Below, in pieces: positions 19,801 to 26,955 of a stretch of DNA of 64,000 bases (the stretch's first letter is position 1; each line of letters begins with the position of its first letter). The notes under the pieces were generated by a model that saw only the letters and a program-made list of their open reading frames with translations, did not search any database and was not told where the DNA came from. This DNA comes from Mesonia ostreae. GTDB lineage: Bacteria; Bacteroidota; Bacteroidia; Flavobacteriales; Flavobacteriaceae. The translations under genes and the position numbers were made by a program. The DNA lies in assembly GCF_031845265.1 (NCBI RefSeq), contig NZ_JAVRBG010000010.1:100744-164743 (forward strand). Reading direction: 5' to 3'.

Positions 19801-19928
19801 GTCCTTATATTCTCTTGTATGGTAGTGTTCCAGAAATATTTTTGATAATCCTTATACGCTTTATCAACTGTTGCTTCATCTAGCAAAGCAAGGTGAGATT
19901 TAAGAACTGAGGTTTGAAATAATGCCAT
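16827..19928 (-). CDS. Type IIG restriction-modification protein (Eco57I-like, fused nuclease and N6-adenine methylase)
   Basis: A 1033-residue single-chain restriction enzyme and methyltransferase. The N-terminal nuclease has a PD-(D/E)xK core: KADGAI (Asp 88) and GVIELKG (Glu 102, Lys 104). The methylase follows, with motif X (GVFYTPKYITKYIV, 397-410), AdoMet motif I DPACGSGAF (465-473) and catalytic motif IV NPPY (588-591, for N6-adenine). Residues 650-940 hold the target-recognition part, and the C-terminus ends in VYELYGLTEEEIKVVE. All motifs are intact, so the enzyme may be active. It would modify host adenines and cut unmodified DNA at a distance from its site. It is the first gene of the leftward defence block. 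BREX PglX was considered but no brx/pgl partner genes are present. Confidence 0.92.
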   Translation of the reverse strand: MALFQTSVLKSHLALLDEATVDKAYKDYQKYFWNTTIQENIRTAKEEQFQAKFLHELFVNILGYTLYPDSKSNITTEFKNEKNQRKADGAILKEGIAIGVIELKGTNTKDLESIRRQAFDYKANHKGCTYVVTSNFEKLRFYINDATEFEEFELFTLSKKRFKLLYLCLHKDKIFKNIPLKINEASVTEEQEITKIFYKDYSLFKRELYRDLIKNNSKTVRAKLNKLGDIDYQNDLSRLEKNVKLTLFQKSQKLIDRFLFIFFAEDRGLLQPNHTLQLLGEWDTVRRLDVDEPLYDRFKRHFNYLDKGRKGGNGQAEIFAYNGGLFKPDFILDNIEIGNDLLYKHTKTLASYNFESQVDVNILGHIFENSLNEIESINAEIEGNNFDKQTSKRKKDGVFYTPKYITKYIVENTVGKLCEEKKIELDFREEEYFKGRKNRKKSTIGKLVKILDEYRDWLLQITICDPACGSGAFLNQALDFLIKEHTYIDELKTKILGGGLQFPDIENTILENNIYGVDLNEESVEIAKLSLWLRTAQPRRKLNDLSSNIKCGNSLIDSKSIAGDKAFKWEIEFPVIFAKGGFDVVIGNPPYVRSRELFNDQEKNYYLKYYTTTSYQLDLYKLFIEKSCNLINDQGVLSFITPSVFLTNDYDKPLRKFILEKHLLEKVVSSEKDIFEGASVKTVIFIISKNSNSKSTEFISIHNNEFFFKKKIPVSVFIEQDYLINENFKIESLSIILKMNKFSRIGKHYEVKNGVKVRKDLLYNVKRDEYHKPFVLGKNIDSYYYSYDNIYIDYKVENEKLFTNQAFRTPQIFEEDKLIVRQILGDKIKTCFDKSKIYTDQTTYVINKKEEDCELLYLLCILNSRLIYYYFKNTFSDNKKTFPKVKRSQLLELPFVIKSDTIFFESEANKIIELVLKSNKESSKFLSYLNHKLDLTKLSRKLQNWHHLTFGDFIKELNKAIKSTNKERAKENLNPIPELTKKDEFEWMELFEDNKKKAKELQMQISQTEAEIDQMVYELYGLTEEEIKVVEYS

Positions 19929-20032
19929 TTACTATTTTAGAGTATTATGAAGCGTCTAAAATAACAAAACATAATTAGCATCCACACTACGAACTCCTAT
20001 AAATATTAGTAGTTTTTAACAAATAATGTTCA

Positions 20033-20605
20033 TTAATTACAAAGCTTCCAACCATCATTGGTTTTTCTAAATGTTACAGATTTCAAAATCTCCTTCGGAT
20101 TTTTCTTTTCGTTACTACTATCAAACAAAGGAGTTTCGTTAAATCGAATGAATGTAATTTTAACCTTTGCCTCGTTGCGTTCTGGAATTTCTTGTATTTC
20201 CTTTACAGAATCAAATTTATATTCGCAAATTTTAAATTTACCTGCTATCTTCCCACCTGAATCTTCTTTTGAACTTTCTAAATATTCTTTCCCTTTAGAA
20301 GTTAGAGTTACCTCATATCTATCTTTTTTACCCATAATTCCTTTAACTCTCTCTAATGGGCCAATATTTACAATTCCTAAATTTTCATTTTTTTGATACG
20401 GTTTCAAATAATCAGGGAATTTAGATTTTAGCATATCATCCATTTCCACAGTTCCGTAAGTGATTGTTTTTGTTTTGATTAGGGTTTCTTTAGTTTGGCA
20501 ATCTCTAATGATAGATTCAGCTTTATTATTGGTTAATTGGTCAGAACCACAACTGATTATGATGAAGCAAGAGATAATTGTAAATATTGATATATTGATT
20601 TTCAT
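20033..20605 (-). CDS. Lipoprotein of unknown function carried on the island
   Basis: A 190-residue protein that I do not recognise. It has a clear lipoprotein signal (FTIISCFIIISC, with the last Cys lipidated and GSDQ after it). The mature part is charged and ends in a SVTFRKTNDGWKLCN segment, a hydrophobic Trp-containing end common in NTF2-like and DUF4878-like export domains. It starts 27 bp after the zinc-ribbon gene stop and ends 104 bp before the restriction gene. Surface exclusion or phage-receptor masking are possible but unsupported. Confidence 0.65.
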   Translation of the reverse strand: MKINISIFTIISCFIIISCGSDQLTNNKAESIIRDCQTKETLIKTKTITYGTVEMDDMLKSKFPDYLKPYQKNENLGIVNIGPLERVKGIMGKKDRYEVTLTSKGKEYLESSKEDSGGKIAGKFKICEYKFDSVKEIQEIPERNEAKVKITFIRFNETPLFDSSNEKKNPKEILKSVTFRKTNDGWKLCN

Positions 20606-20631
20606 AAGAATTTTATTAATTGATTAATATT

Positions 20632-20997
20632 TTAGGATGCGATATCGCCATCAAATTTCATGGAGAAATTTTGTCCTATACCATAATGAAAGCCTTTACA
20701 ACCTAGGCATAGCTTATAAGTTGATTGAAGGTAACGGTATAAGTGCGCTCTGTCATTTATACTCACTTTATAAGGTTTAAGGCATTTATCGCATTTTTCG
20801 ATCTGATAAACTGCATGGAAGTCTATATTTCTCATTTCGCGATAACCATAAGTTCCTTGATATTTATGTATAAATGCTGTTTCAGAAGTTAAAAATCCTT
20901 CAATCTTTTTTACTCTTTTTATTGCAAAATATTCTCTAATCAAATCTTCTGCGTCAAGGCTTAATTTGCCAGTGATTACTATATCTTTTTGTTTCAT
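20632..20997 (-). CDS. Small zinc-ribbon protein, unknown function
   Basis: A 121-residue soluble protein that I do not recognise. It holds two CxxC knuckles (CDKC and CLGC) about 30 residues apart, which should bind one zinc ion, and a C-terminal GFHYGIGQNFSMKFDG segment. I start at the ATG at 20997 (MKQKDIVITGK); a longer frame to 21060 runs into the structured leader. That leader contains two mutually exclusive hairpins, so expression may be attenuated. It lies between the relaxase gene and the lipoprotein gene. Confidence 0.65.
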   Translation of the reverse strand: MKQKDIVITGKLSLDAEDLIREYFAIKRVKKIEGFLTSETAFIHKYQGTYGYREMRNIDFHAVYQIEKCDKCLKPYKVSINDRAHLYRYLQSTYKLCLGCKGFHYGIGQNFSMKFDGDIAS

Positions 20998-21008
20998 AAT
21001 TGGGTATA

Positions 21009-21152
21009 AAAAAAGCCTGGGACTCAACTTGAAGATTTCGAAGGTATCACCAGAGACCAACCATCAACAAGAAAAGCCCAGACCAAAGTCTGGGCGTCTT
21101 GCATTGAGATGGCGGTTATAAAAAACTGGTGATTTTTCGAAACCAAATCAAG
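21009..21152 (-). promoter_or_regulatory. Structured leader with terminator-like hairpins before the zinc-ribbon gene
   Basis: On the minus strand, GCCCAGAC and GTCTGGGC (21076-21095) form an 8-bp hairpin with a 4-nt loop followed by TTTTC. Further down, CCCAGGC followed by seven T (about 21009-21020) can pair with the same GTCTGGG segment using one G-U. Two hairpins thus compete, as in an attenuator. Longer imperfect arms flank the first hairpin (21028-21053 and 21126-21152; both share CTTGA, TTTCGAA and ATCACCAG in order). The remaining 21153-21443 is AT-rich with no gene seen. Confidence 0.55.
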
Positions 21153-21443
21153 CTTAACGCTTTTATATTATTTTAAAAATTTATTTCTCTTATATTATAT
21201 TTTTAGTTCCCTACAAATTTAAGAATTTATAATTTTAATCAACGTCTTTTTTAATCTTAATGCTTTTGTTGAAGAACGATCAGAAAAACGTTTTTACTTT
21301 TCTAATTTAAAACCATTTTATGATAAAGTATTTTTATATTAAAAGATTATTATGGCAATACATTATAACATTAATGTCATAATACTGTAATGCAATATTA
21401 TAATAATATGACTATGCATTTTTATTGTACAAAAACTATACAC

Positions 21444-22355
21444 TTACATCCTTAACCCCTTTGATAGTTGGGTTTTTTCCTTTTTAGTCTCATTCTCAAT
21501 TTTTATGGCTTGATTTTTAATTTTCCGATTCACTACATCTCTTTCCATTGGCGAACCGTTCTTTAAAATATTTTGATTTCTAAACTTCTCACGTTCCCTT
21601 CTTTGGTAATTAAAGAGTAAGTCAAAAGCTTTTTCATTCTTCTCGGTCCATTTAGTTCTATCAAAACCGACTTGATAAGCATTTCCCCCAATAGTTCTTT
21701 GAGTAGAACGTTCTTTCGTAGTAGGATCTAATTTTAAAAGTTGCGTTTTATCTTTTCTGCTTACAATAATATGGGCATGTGAATTTAGTCCAGGCTTATA
21801 ATCACCATTTTTGAACAATCCTTTTTTTACTTCGGGGTCGATACCTTTAAATTTTCTGAAGTGTTCTATTTTAGCGTAATAAACTAAATCGTTGCCATTT
21901 TTTAATCCTTTATTTTGACGGTTGAAGTTGTCGGCATAATTGTCCATTACCTTTTTAACGTACTCTTTTAGTAGTCCGTTATATTTTTTCAGTTCATCGA
22001 CATTCAGTTTCCAAACATCATTTATTTCTTTTTTTTCTGTAGCGAGAAGAATAAGATGATTCAGCTCTGACTGACTAAAGCTTATCGTTGGGGAATAATA
22101 TTTAGCATCAATCTTACCTAACTTTTTTTTGTTTTTATCGATGCCATTAATCACTTCGATCAAACTGATATCCATTCTTTTAGAGTTGAAAAAATCTTGT
22201 TTTCTATCTTGGAACTGGTTGATCTCTGACAAACTATTTTGTTTATTGATAATAGCTTCTAATTCTATGTTTTCTTTATCGAGGTAATTTGCCAATAAAG
22301 AACAGCTTCCTGTATTTTTTGCCCCTAATGTGCTATGTGGCTTACTTATTGGCAT
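21444..22355 (-). CDS. DUF5712 family mobilisation relaxase
   Basis: A 303-residue relaxase-like protein of the type found on Bacteroidota mobilisable elements. The metal-binding His-hydrophobic-His strand is HAHIIVSRKD (H193, H195), and EH at 164-165 plus Tyr 159-160 lie before it. The N-terminus (MPISKPHSTLGAKNTGSC) and the GGNAYQVGFDRTKW segment are typical of the family. It would nick the element at oriT to start transfer. Its ATG overlaps the stop of the upstream BtgA-like gene by one base (TAATG), so the two are translationally coupled. Confidence 0.82.
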   Translation of the reverse strand: MPISKPHSTLGAKNTGSCSLLANYLDKENIELEAIINKQNSLSEINQFQDRKQDFFNSKRMDISLIEVINGIDKNKKKLGKIDAKYYSPTISFSQSELNHLILLATEKKEINDVWKLNVDELKKYNGLLKEYVKKVMDNYADNFNRQNKGLKNGNDLVYYAKIEHFRKFKGIDPEVKKGLFKNGDYKPGLNSHAHIIVSRKDKTQLLKLDPTTKERSTQRTIGGNAYQVGFDRTKWTEKNEKAFDLLFNYQRREREKFRNQNILKNGSPMERDVVNRKIKNQAIKIENETKKEKTQLSKGLRM

Positions 22356-22819
22356 TATTTAAATTTTTTAGTGATAATATTCATAATTCCAGACTTGTTT
22401 TTACTGTCAATTAATTCCAGAATAGCAATCATCACTTCTCGCTGATTTTTAATTTCCGATAATAATAAATCAGTTCTTTTCTTTTCGTATTGATTCATTG
22501 TATTTAGAGTAGTCATAAGATTCTTAAATACAATTTGAGTTTCCTCACTTCTTTCTTGTGAATAATTATATACTTCTTGTCGAAGTGGCTTCAAAATATC
22601 TCGCTCTTGAACTTTTAAAAATGAGACCATTCTCTTATCCAGTTCTCTCAATCCTTTAGAAGGATTTTCATTTTTTGGGTCAGATGGATTGATGCCTGTC
22701 TTTTTGAAATAAATAATCATTTCCTCAATTAATTTGTAAAAATTGAGACCAAAAGCTTCAGATAACTTCTTTAGTTCTTTATGATGATAAGGCGATATTA
22801 ATATGCTTTTTTTTGTCAT
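22355..22819 (-). CDS. BfmA/BtgA family mobilisation accessory protein
   Basis: A 154-residue DNA-binding accessory to the relaxase. The N-terminal 50 residues (KSILISPYHHKELKKLSEA then FYKLIEEMIIYFKK) fit a ribbon-helix-helix domain, and the rest is a long coiled-coil helix. The family binds oriT and helps the relaxase nick it. It is the first gene of the two-gene mob operon, directly downstream of the hairpin-rich segment at 22899-22978 that I propose as oriT. Confidence 0.8.
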   Translation of the reverse strand: MTKKSILISPYHHKELKKLSEAFGLNFYKLIEEMIIYFKKTGINPSDPKNENPSKGLRELDKRMVSFLKVQERDILKPLRQEVYNYSQERSEETQIVFKNLMTTLNTMNQYEKKRTDLLLSEIKNQREVMIAILELIDSKNKSGIMNIITKKFK

Positions 22820-22898
22820 TTTATATATTATTATGCTGATAAACAGCTGTTTAATTGTTTAGATATATTTCTGCTATATTTTATTATAATTTTAAAAT

Positions 22899-22978
22899 CC
22901 TTGCTGACGCTGTCATAGCAAGGGTTCAGCCCCGCAGGGCAAGTAGAGCAATAGGGGCAGAGCCCCTGTTCTACTTGC
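22899..22978. other. Candidate origin of transfer (oriT), inverted-repeat cluster
   Basis: The non-coding stretch before the mob genes has three nested structures. CCTTGCT/AGCAAGG (22899-22905 and 22917-22923) comes first, then GCCC/GGGC around 22929-22940. Last is a long hairpin at 22939-22978 whose arms (GCAAGTAGAGCAATAGGGGC and its near-complement) pair over about 18 bp with a 2-nt loop. It is more GC-rich than its surroundings. Position and structure fit an oriT; the nick site is not identified. Confidence 0.55.
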
Positions 22979-23056
22979 TATTTCTTCGGCATACACTTAT
23001 CGTACGCTCCAAGTTTTCTGCTATCTCTATTCATTGTTTTCAAATTCAATATTGGA

Positions 23057-23944
23057 TTATCCCTTATATGCTATTAAGTAATCATTCACATCAGTGTGTT
23101 TTTTGTATTTCTCGCTCTCGTCAAGGTAATTACTACTACAATTTTCTTGAATTAGTTTAGCCGCCTTTTTACCTGAAAGGTCATTATCAAAAAACGTTTT
23201 TACTATGTAATATTCCGGCAGTAGTTCAATTGTATTTTTTACAAGGGAAGTAGAATTGGTGATTATAAAATCTTCGTTTTCTTTAGTTGGCATTAATGTC
23301 AAATAGGATAAAAAGTCTATAAAACCCTCAAAAAGATTAAGCGTATTCGAGCCATTTTTAATTGTGGATATTGCCTTTTTGTTCAAGCATCTTTTATAAG
23401 ATTTATTTCGCGTATCGTAACCATCCAAATCATTTTTAATTCCAATAGTGTATAGTGGTTTTCTAACAATATCATTTTGTTTTAATGTATCATTACCATA
23501 ATGTGATTTTGTCATTTTATTATAAAAATGTATTTCCTTACAATACTTTCTCGCCAAGGAAATATCAATTTTTCTCGAATGCAAATACTTAATCAATTTA
23601 AAACTCTCTATTCGACCGACACTTATTATTTCGCAATTACTCTTGTCTTTTGGAATGAAGTTTTTTTGCTCGTGAAAAGAAAAAGAATTATTGTTGAAAT
23701 AGGCTAGAGCTTCTAGAACTGTACAATTATTTAATTTGATAATTAGATCAATCGCAGTTTTACCAGAACCGTCACCATAGTCCCGCCATCTATTTTTACT
23801 TTTAACAACCCGAAATGAGGCTGTTTTTTCATTTCTAAATGGACTTAGATACCAGGCGACATTTTCCGTCTCTTTAGTAGGTTTGTGGTTGAGCTTGGTC
23901 AGCAAATCGACCAAACTAAAATTATTAGCTTCAGAACAGTTCAT
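23057..23944 (-). CDS. DnaG-like Toprim primase of the mobile element, zinc ligands missing
   Basis: A 295-residue primase-like protein. The N-terminal part retains the DnaG zinc-domain frame (YLSPFRNEKTASFRV, then WRDYGDGSGKTAIDLI), but the Cys and His ligands of the usual CPFHxEKTPSF motif are Ser and Arg here, so no zinc is bound. The C-terminal half has a Toprim fold, with LFEGFIDFLSYL (Glu) and FFDNDLSGKKAA (the DxD-like acidic pair). It would make primers on the element's single-stranded form. The TGATGA-rich segment and the primase-helicase gene lie just upstream. Confidence 0.8.
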   Translation of the reverse strand: MNCSEANNFSLVDLLTKLNHKPTKETENVAWYLSPFRNEKTASFRVVKSKNRWRDYGDGSGKTAIDLIIKLNNCTVLEALAYFNNNSFSFHEQKNFIPKDKSNCEIISVGRIESFKLIKYLHSRKIDISLARKYCKEIHFYNKMTKSHYGNDTLKQNDIVRKPLYTIGIKNDLDGYDTRNKSYKRCLNKKAISTIKNGSNTLNLFEGFIDFLSYLTLMPTKENEDFIITNSTSLVKNTIELLPEYYIVKTFFDNDLSGKKAAKLIQENCSSNYLDESEKYKKHTDVNDYLIAYKG

Positions 23945-23984
23945 ATCTTTTTCTTTTCAGTAGCAGTTTAAATTTGTGTTTTTT

Positions 23985-24137
23985 TGATGAATTGATGAGA
24001 AATGCACTTACTCCATTCATATTTAATAAGTTATATCTCATCAAACGACTCATCATTTCTTCATCATTCATCATCCCTTAAAGTTGATTCTCATCATTTT
24101 TAATTTTGATGACAATTTGATGAGCTATTTGATGAGA
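23985..24137. repeat. TGATGA/TCATCA iteron-like array, candidate replication origin
   Basis: About ten copies of GATGA or its complement TCATC lie in 153 bp, on both strands and often as TTGATGAG or CTCATCA. The segment is non-coding and AT-rich and sits between the primase-helicase and Toprim primase genes. Iterons beside rep genes usually mark a replication origin. Copies are short, so chance in AT-rich DNA is possible but unlikely at this density. Confidence 0.55.
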
Positions 24138-24157
24138 ACTAATACTCTAATAATCAG

Positions 24158-25423
24158 TTAATTATTAGTGTCCTGCATCAATTCATCATAATTTTCAAGC
24201 AAATAGGATTTTTTCAAGGAATAATACCGACCTCTATCGCTAGATTCGATGATAGTTCCGTCACTCAGTACTGTGAATTTTTTGTAGGATAATGAGTTTT
24301 TTGCAGGTGTAAGATTCCATTCATCCTTTATAATATTTTTAAGTCTAGTTTTTGAGGGATTAAAGGGCGACTTACTCATTAAATTCTGTAAATCCTTAAA
24401 ACAAAATTGAAACTCATCTAACTCAAAATTCTCGATGATTTCAATTATCGAATTAACAAGTTCTATCTCTAATGCATTTTTATTATACGATTTGAGCCGT
24501 TTTAATGCATCCGTTTGCAATTGTTGTGGCGTGAACCACATTCTTGTTGCAGAGGGCGTACTAAACTCCCTTTTTAATAAAAATGAAAGAAAAGCAGGGA
24601 TCTCCAAAATCAATTTATCGAGTAGATTTTTATCCTCCGTTTTGAATGGAACTATTTTACGAACCCAAAATCTTATTTCTCCAGCTTCAATCCTGATAAA
24701 AGTCCGTTCATTGTTTGAACAAAGTACAAATTTTCCAAAAAATTCAATTTCATTCTTATCTTTACCCTTAGCTTCAACTTTATAAGTCCTAGCAGTTGAC
24801 AAATTCTTTATTCGTTCCGTATCTTCAATTTTATCGAGAAGAACTTCATCTACCGCAATTAATAATTTACTAGACCAATCTGAATTAAACTGAGATCTGA
24901 AATCATCATTAGTATTGTAAGTCATATTAGGACCAAAAATGTTTTTGAGCCAATTTAGAAAAGTTGTTTTACCAGTGTTCCTTTCTTTTGAAACTAAACA
25001 GAAAACTGGAAGTATCTGAGTAGGAATTTCATATAAAATTTTCAAATAGTCCAATCCAATACTAAGTTGACTTCCAAAAATATGTTCTAAAAAATTTATT
25101 GTGTTGGTAATTTCACCAGTCCCTGGTTTAAATGGTAATTCTTTGTAAGTATTATAAAAGTTTGAAATCTCTTGTTGAAACTTTATATGAGATGGTACAC
25201 AGCAAAAGCCATCATATTTTTTAATCTTATCTAAAAAAGGTTTGCCGCGATCATCCCTAATACAATCTTTACTCCAAGGTGCTAACATATCCAGTGTATC
25301 GCCAGAGATTAGAGGTTTTTTAATATTCTTAAAATAAGATGTAGCTATTCGAAAATAATCTAAAGCTTCTGATTCTTCACTTTGTGTATTATTTTTTGGG
25401 TTTGAGTTTGCGTTTTCTTCCAT
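24158..25423 (-). CDS. Primase-helicase (DUF5906/SF3-like) replication protein
   Basis: A 421-residue ATPase from the ATG at 25423 (MEENANSNPKN); the frame extends to 25516, but that part crosses two hairpins. The centre has Walker A SKERNTGKTTFLNWL and Walker B LLIAVDEVLLD, followed by FVLCSNNERTFIRI, the pattern of virus-type SF3 helicases and DUF5906 proteins. A winged-helix-like C-terminus (FNPSKTRLKNIIKDEW) could bind DNA. It would unwind the element's origin for replication after excision or transfer. The candidate iterons are directly downstream of the stop. Confidence 0.82.
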   Translation of the reverse strand: MEENANSNPKNNTQSEESEALDYFRIATSYFKNIKKPLISGDTLDMLAPWSKDCIRDDRGKPFLDKIKKYDGFCCVPSHIKFQQEISNFYNTYKELPFKPGTGEITNTINFLEHIFGSQLSIGLDYLKILYEIPTQILPVFCLVSKERNTGKTTFLNWLKNIFGPNMTYNTNDDFRSQFNSDWSSKLLIAVDEVLLDKIEDTERIKNLSTARTYKVEAKGKDKNEIEFFGKFVLCSNNERTFIRIEAGEIRFWVRKIVPFKTEDKNLLDKLILEIPAFLSFLLKREFSTPSATRMWFTPQQLQTDALKRLKSYNKNALEIELVNSIIEIIENFELDEFQFCFKDLQNLMSKSPFNPSKTRLKNIIKDEWNLTPAKNSLSYKKFTVLSDGTIIESSDRGRYYSLKKSYLLENYDELMQDTNN

Positions 25424-25445
25424 TATTTGAAAAGTATTTAAGAAA

Positions 25446-25527
25446 ACCGTATATTTGCATACGGTTATTGTTAGAGAATAACTGTAAAAATTTAAGAAAG
25501 CATCGTGTTTGCGCACGATGCTTTTTT
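25446..25527. promoter_or_regulatory. Two hairpins between the DUF3853 and primase-helicase genes
   Basis: ACCGTAT/ATACGGT (25446-25465) and GCATCGTG/CACGATGC (25500-25521) are two perfect stems with TTTGC-containing loops, 34 bp apart. The second is followed on the plus strand by six T and on the minus strand by TTTCTT, so it can act as a terminator after the DUF3853 gene. The first lies 23 bp before the primase-helicase start and may be an operator. Confidence 0.6.
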
Positions 25528-25816
25528 ATTTTGATTTTTTTAAAAGTTCTAGAGCAAGCTCAGAATCCACAATAATTTTGCGACCGTTTTGGATGATTGC
25601 TTTATCGATAATTCCAGTTTTCTTGATTCTATTAGCCGAAGATTGGCTGCAACCTAGAAGTTTTGCTATACCCCTAATACCATAGACATAATTCTTCCCT
25701 GATATTGTATCGGGTTTTTCTTTTGGAAGATCTGTACTAAAGTTTTTCTGCAAGTAAATAAACTCTTCACCTGTTAAGTGAATAAGTAATTTATCTTTTA
25801 ATGTTTCTAAATTCAT
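25526..25816 (-). CDS. DUF3853 family helix-turn-helix protein (excisionase-like)
   Basis: A 96-residue DNA-binding protein. The C-terminal 60 residues (YVYGIRGIAKLLGCSQSSAN then RIKKTG and a GRKIIVDSELALELL strand-helix) form the MerR/Xis-like winged HTH of DUF3853. The N-terminus (LTGEEFIYLQKNF) is also typical. In Bacteroidota mobilisable elements this small gene sits between integrase and replication genes and probably controls excision or replication. A hairpin-terminator follows its stop directly. Confidence 0.85.
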   Translation of the reverse strand: MNLETLKDKLLIHLTGEEFIYLQKNFSTDLPKEKPDTISGKNYVYGIRGIAKLLGCSQSSANRIKKTGIIDKAIIQNGRKIIVDSELALELLKKSK

Positions 25817-25905
25817 AATGTTTATTTTTCTTGTTTTATAATGAACCGTGTACGCCGGTTTTGATGTTCGAACAAGAGCAAATTTAGAAGTGATTGTATA
25901 TAGAA

Positions 25906-25939
25906 AGGGTGTGGAAATAAATCAATATTTCTACACCCT
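25906..25939. promoter_or_regulatory. 13-bp inverted repeat between the DUF3853 gene and the integrase operon
   Basis: AGGGTGTGGAAAT (25906-25918) and ATTTCTACACCCT (25927-25939) pair with one mismatch over an 8-nt loop. It is 72 bp downstream of the stop at 26011 and 90 bp upstream of the DUF3853 start. No T-run follows, so it is more likely an operator than a terminator. Confidence 0.5.
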
Positions 25940-26010
25940 AACGCCTTTAAACTATATATTTTCTATTGTCCTTCTGTGGATTTACTATGGATAGTGAATC
26001 TTAGAGAGGC

Positions 26011-26955
26011 TTAATGCAACAAAGGTTTTATTTTGTCTGTCATAAAGGTATTGAATTCTTTCGCAAAGCCTTTTTGTTTTTCATTAGCATCCGTCCAATC
26101 GAAAAATTTGTATTGACTTGAATAATACTTTTTAGTTACCTGCATTTCCTCTAATATAGCCTTAAGCCATATTTCTTTTAGCTGGTCATTCAAAAGTTCT
26201 CCTAAATGATGAACTATGTAAAACAATTTTCGAGAATCCTTCTTTTTGAGATAGGTTACAGTATTTTGAAGATTTAGAGCTTTGTATAATTGTGACTCAC
26301 TTATTTCTTCAAATGCAATTCCATTAAATTTATAATGTATTTGATGAACAACTCCCATATTTAAGAATATAGTATTATAGACGTTCAAATAATTTGAATC
26401 GTAACTATCCGAACTCTTAAATTTAGTTTCAAGTTGTTTTTTAATACTTAACGAATAATAATAAATCTTTTCGTGGTAATTGACTTCCAAGAATCCCACG
26501 GTATTGTAAAGTTCTGATTTAAAATAAATTGGTCTTAAAGTTAATTCTTTAAACATTATAAAATTGTCATATATTTCAATATCGCTCTTCGTGGATTCGG
26601 GAAATTCACGTTGTTTATACTCTTTTATGATAATTTTTTTTCTCGGTAGATCAGAAAACAAATCTCTGTGATTTTTAAATAATTTAAGATTTTCATTAAC
26701 TGCTTTCAGCAGATCCTCGACCAGTATTTGTCTTTCTTCCTTTTCCGTTTGTGGATTAATTTTTTCTATAATCTCACTCTTTATGAGAATTTCATTTAAT
26801 GCTTGTCGATATATATCCTGCGAATCATAATTAAAATTATCCCCATCTATATTTATCTCTTCAATCCATTGAAGGTTAGTGTTTTGAAATATCTTTCTTA
26901 AGTTCAGTAAATTACCATCGATATGGTTAACATTAATAGTCTCTTTTTCAATCAT
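26011..26955 (-). CDS. Integrase-coupled protein of unknown function
   Basis: A 314-residue soluble protein that I do not recognise. It is rich in Lys, Glu and Ile with no signal or membrane segment, and its second half is mostly helical (KKQLETKFKSS, LFYIVHHLGELLNDQL). Its ATG overlaps the integrase stop by four bases (ATGA), so it is made together with the integrase and probably acts in integration or excision. RteC-like regulators hold this position in other elements, but I see no RteC signature. Confidence 0.7.
   Translation of the reverse strand: MIEKETINVNHIDGNLLNLRKIFQNTNLQWIEEINIDGDNFNYDSQDIYRQALNEILIKSEIIEKINPQTEKEERQILVEDLLKAVNENLKLFKNHRDLFSDLPRKKIIIKEYKQREFPESTKSDIEIYDNFIMFKELTLRPIYFKSELYNTVGFLEVNYHEKIYYYSLSIKKQLETKFKSSDSYDSNYLNVYNTIFLNMGVVHQIHYKFNGIAFEEISESQLYKALNLQNTVTYLKKKDSRKLFYIVHHLGELLNDQLKEIWLKAILEEMQVTKKYYSSQYKFFDWTDANEKQKGFAKEFNTFMTDKIKPLLH

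Noticed and set aside
16827..19928. BREX (PglX) or DISARM methylase
   Set aside because: No pglZ, brxC or drm helicase gene nearby, and an N-terminal PD-(D/E)xK domain with D88, E102 and K104 fits type IIG.
21009..21152. Retron msr-msd from the folded leader
   Set aside because: No reverse transcriptase ORF anywhere in the island.
22855..23160. 101-residue plus-strand ORF
   Set aside because: It runs across the oriT-like hairpins and into the antisense of the primase gene; composition is not coding-like.
26011..26955. RteC-type regulator
   Set aside because: Position fits, but none of the RteC C-terminal helix motifs are visible, so left unnamed.
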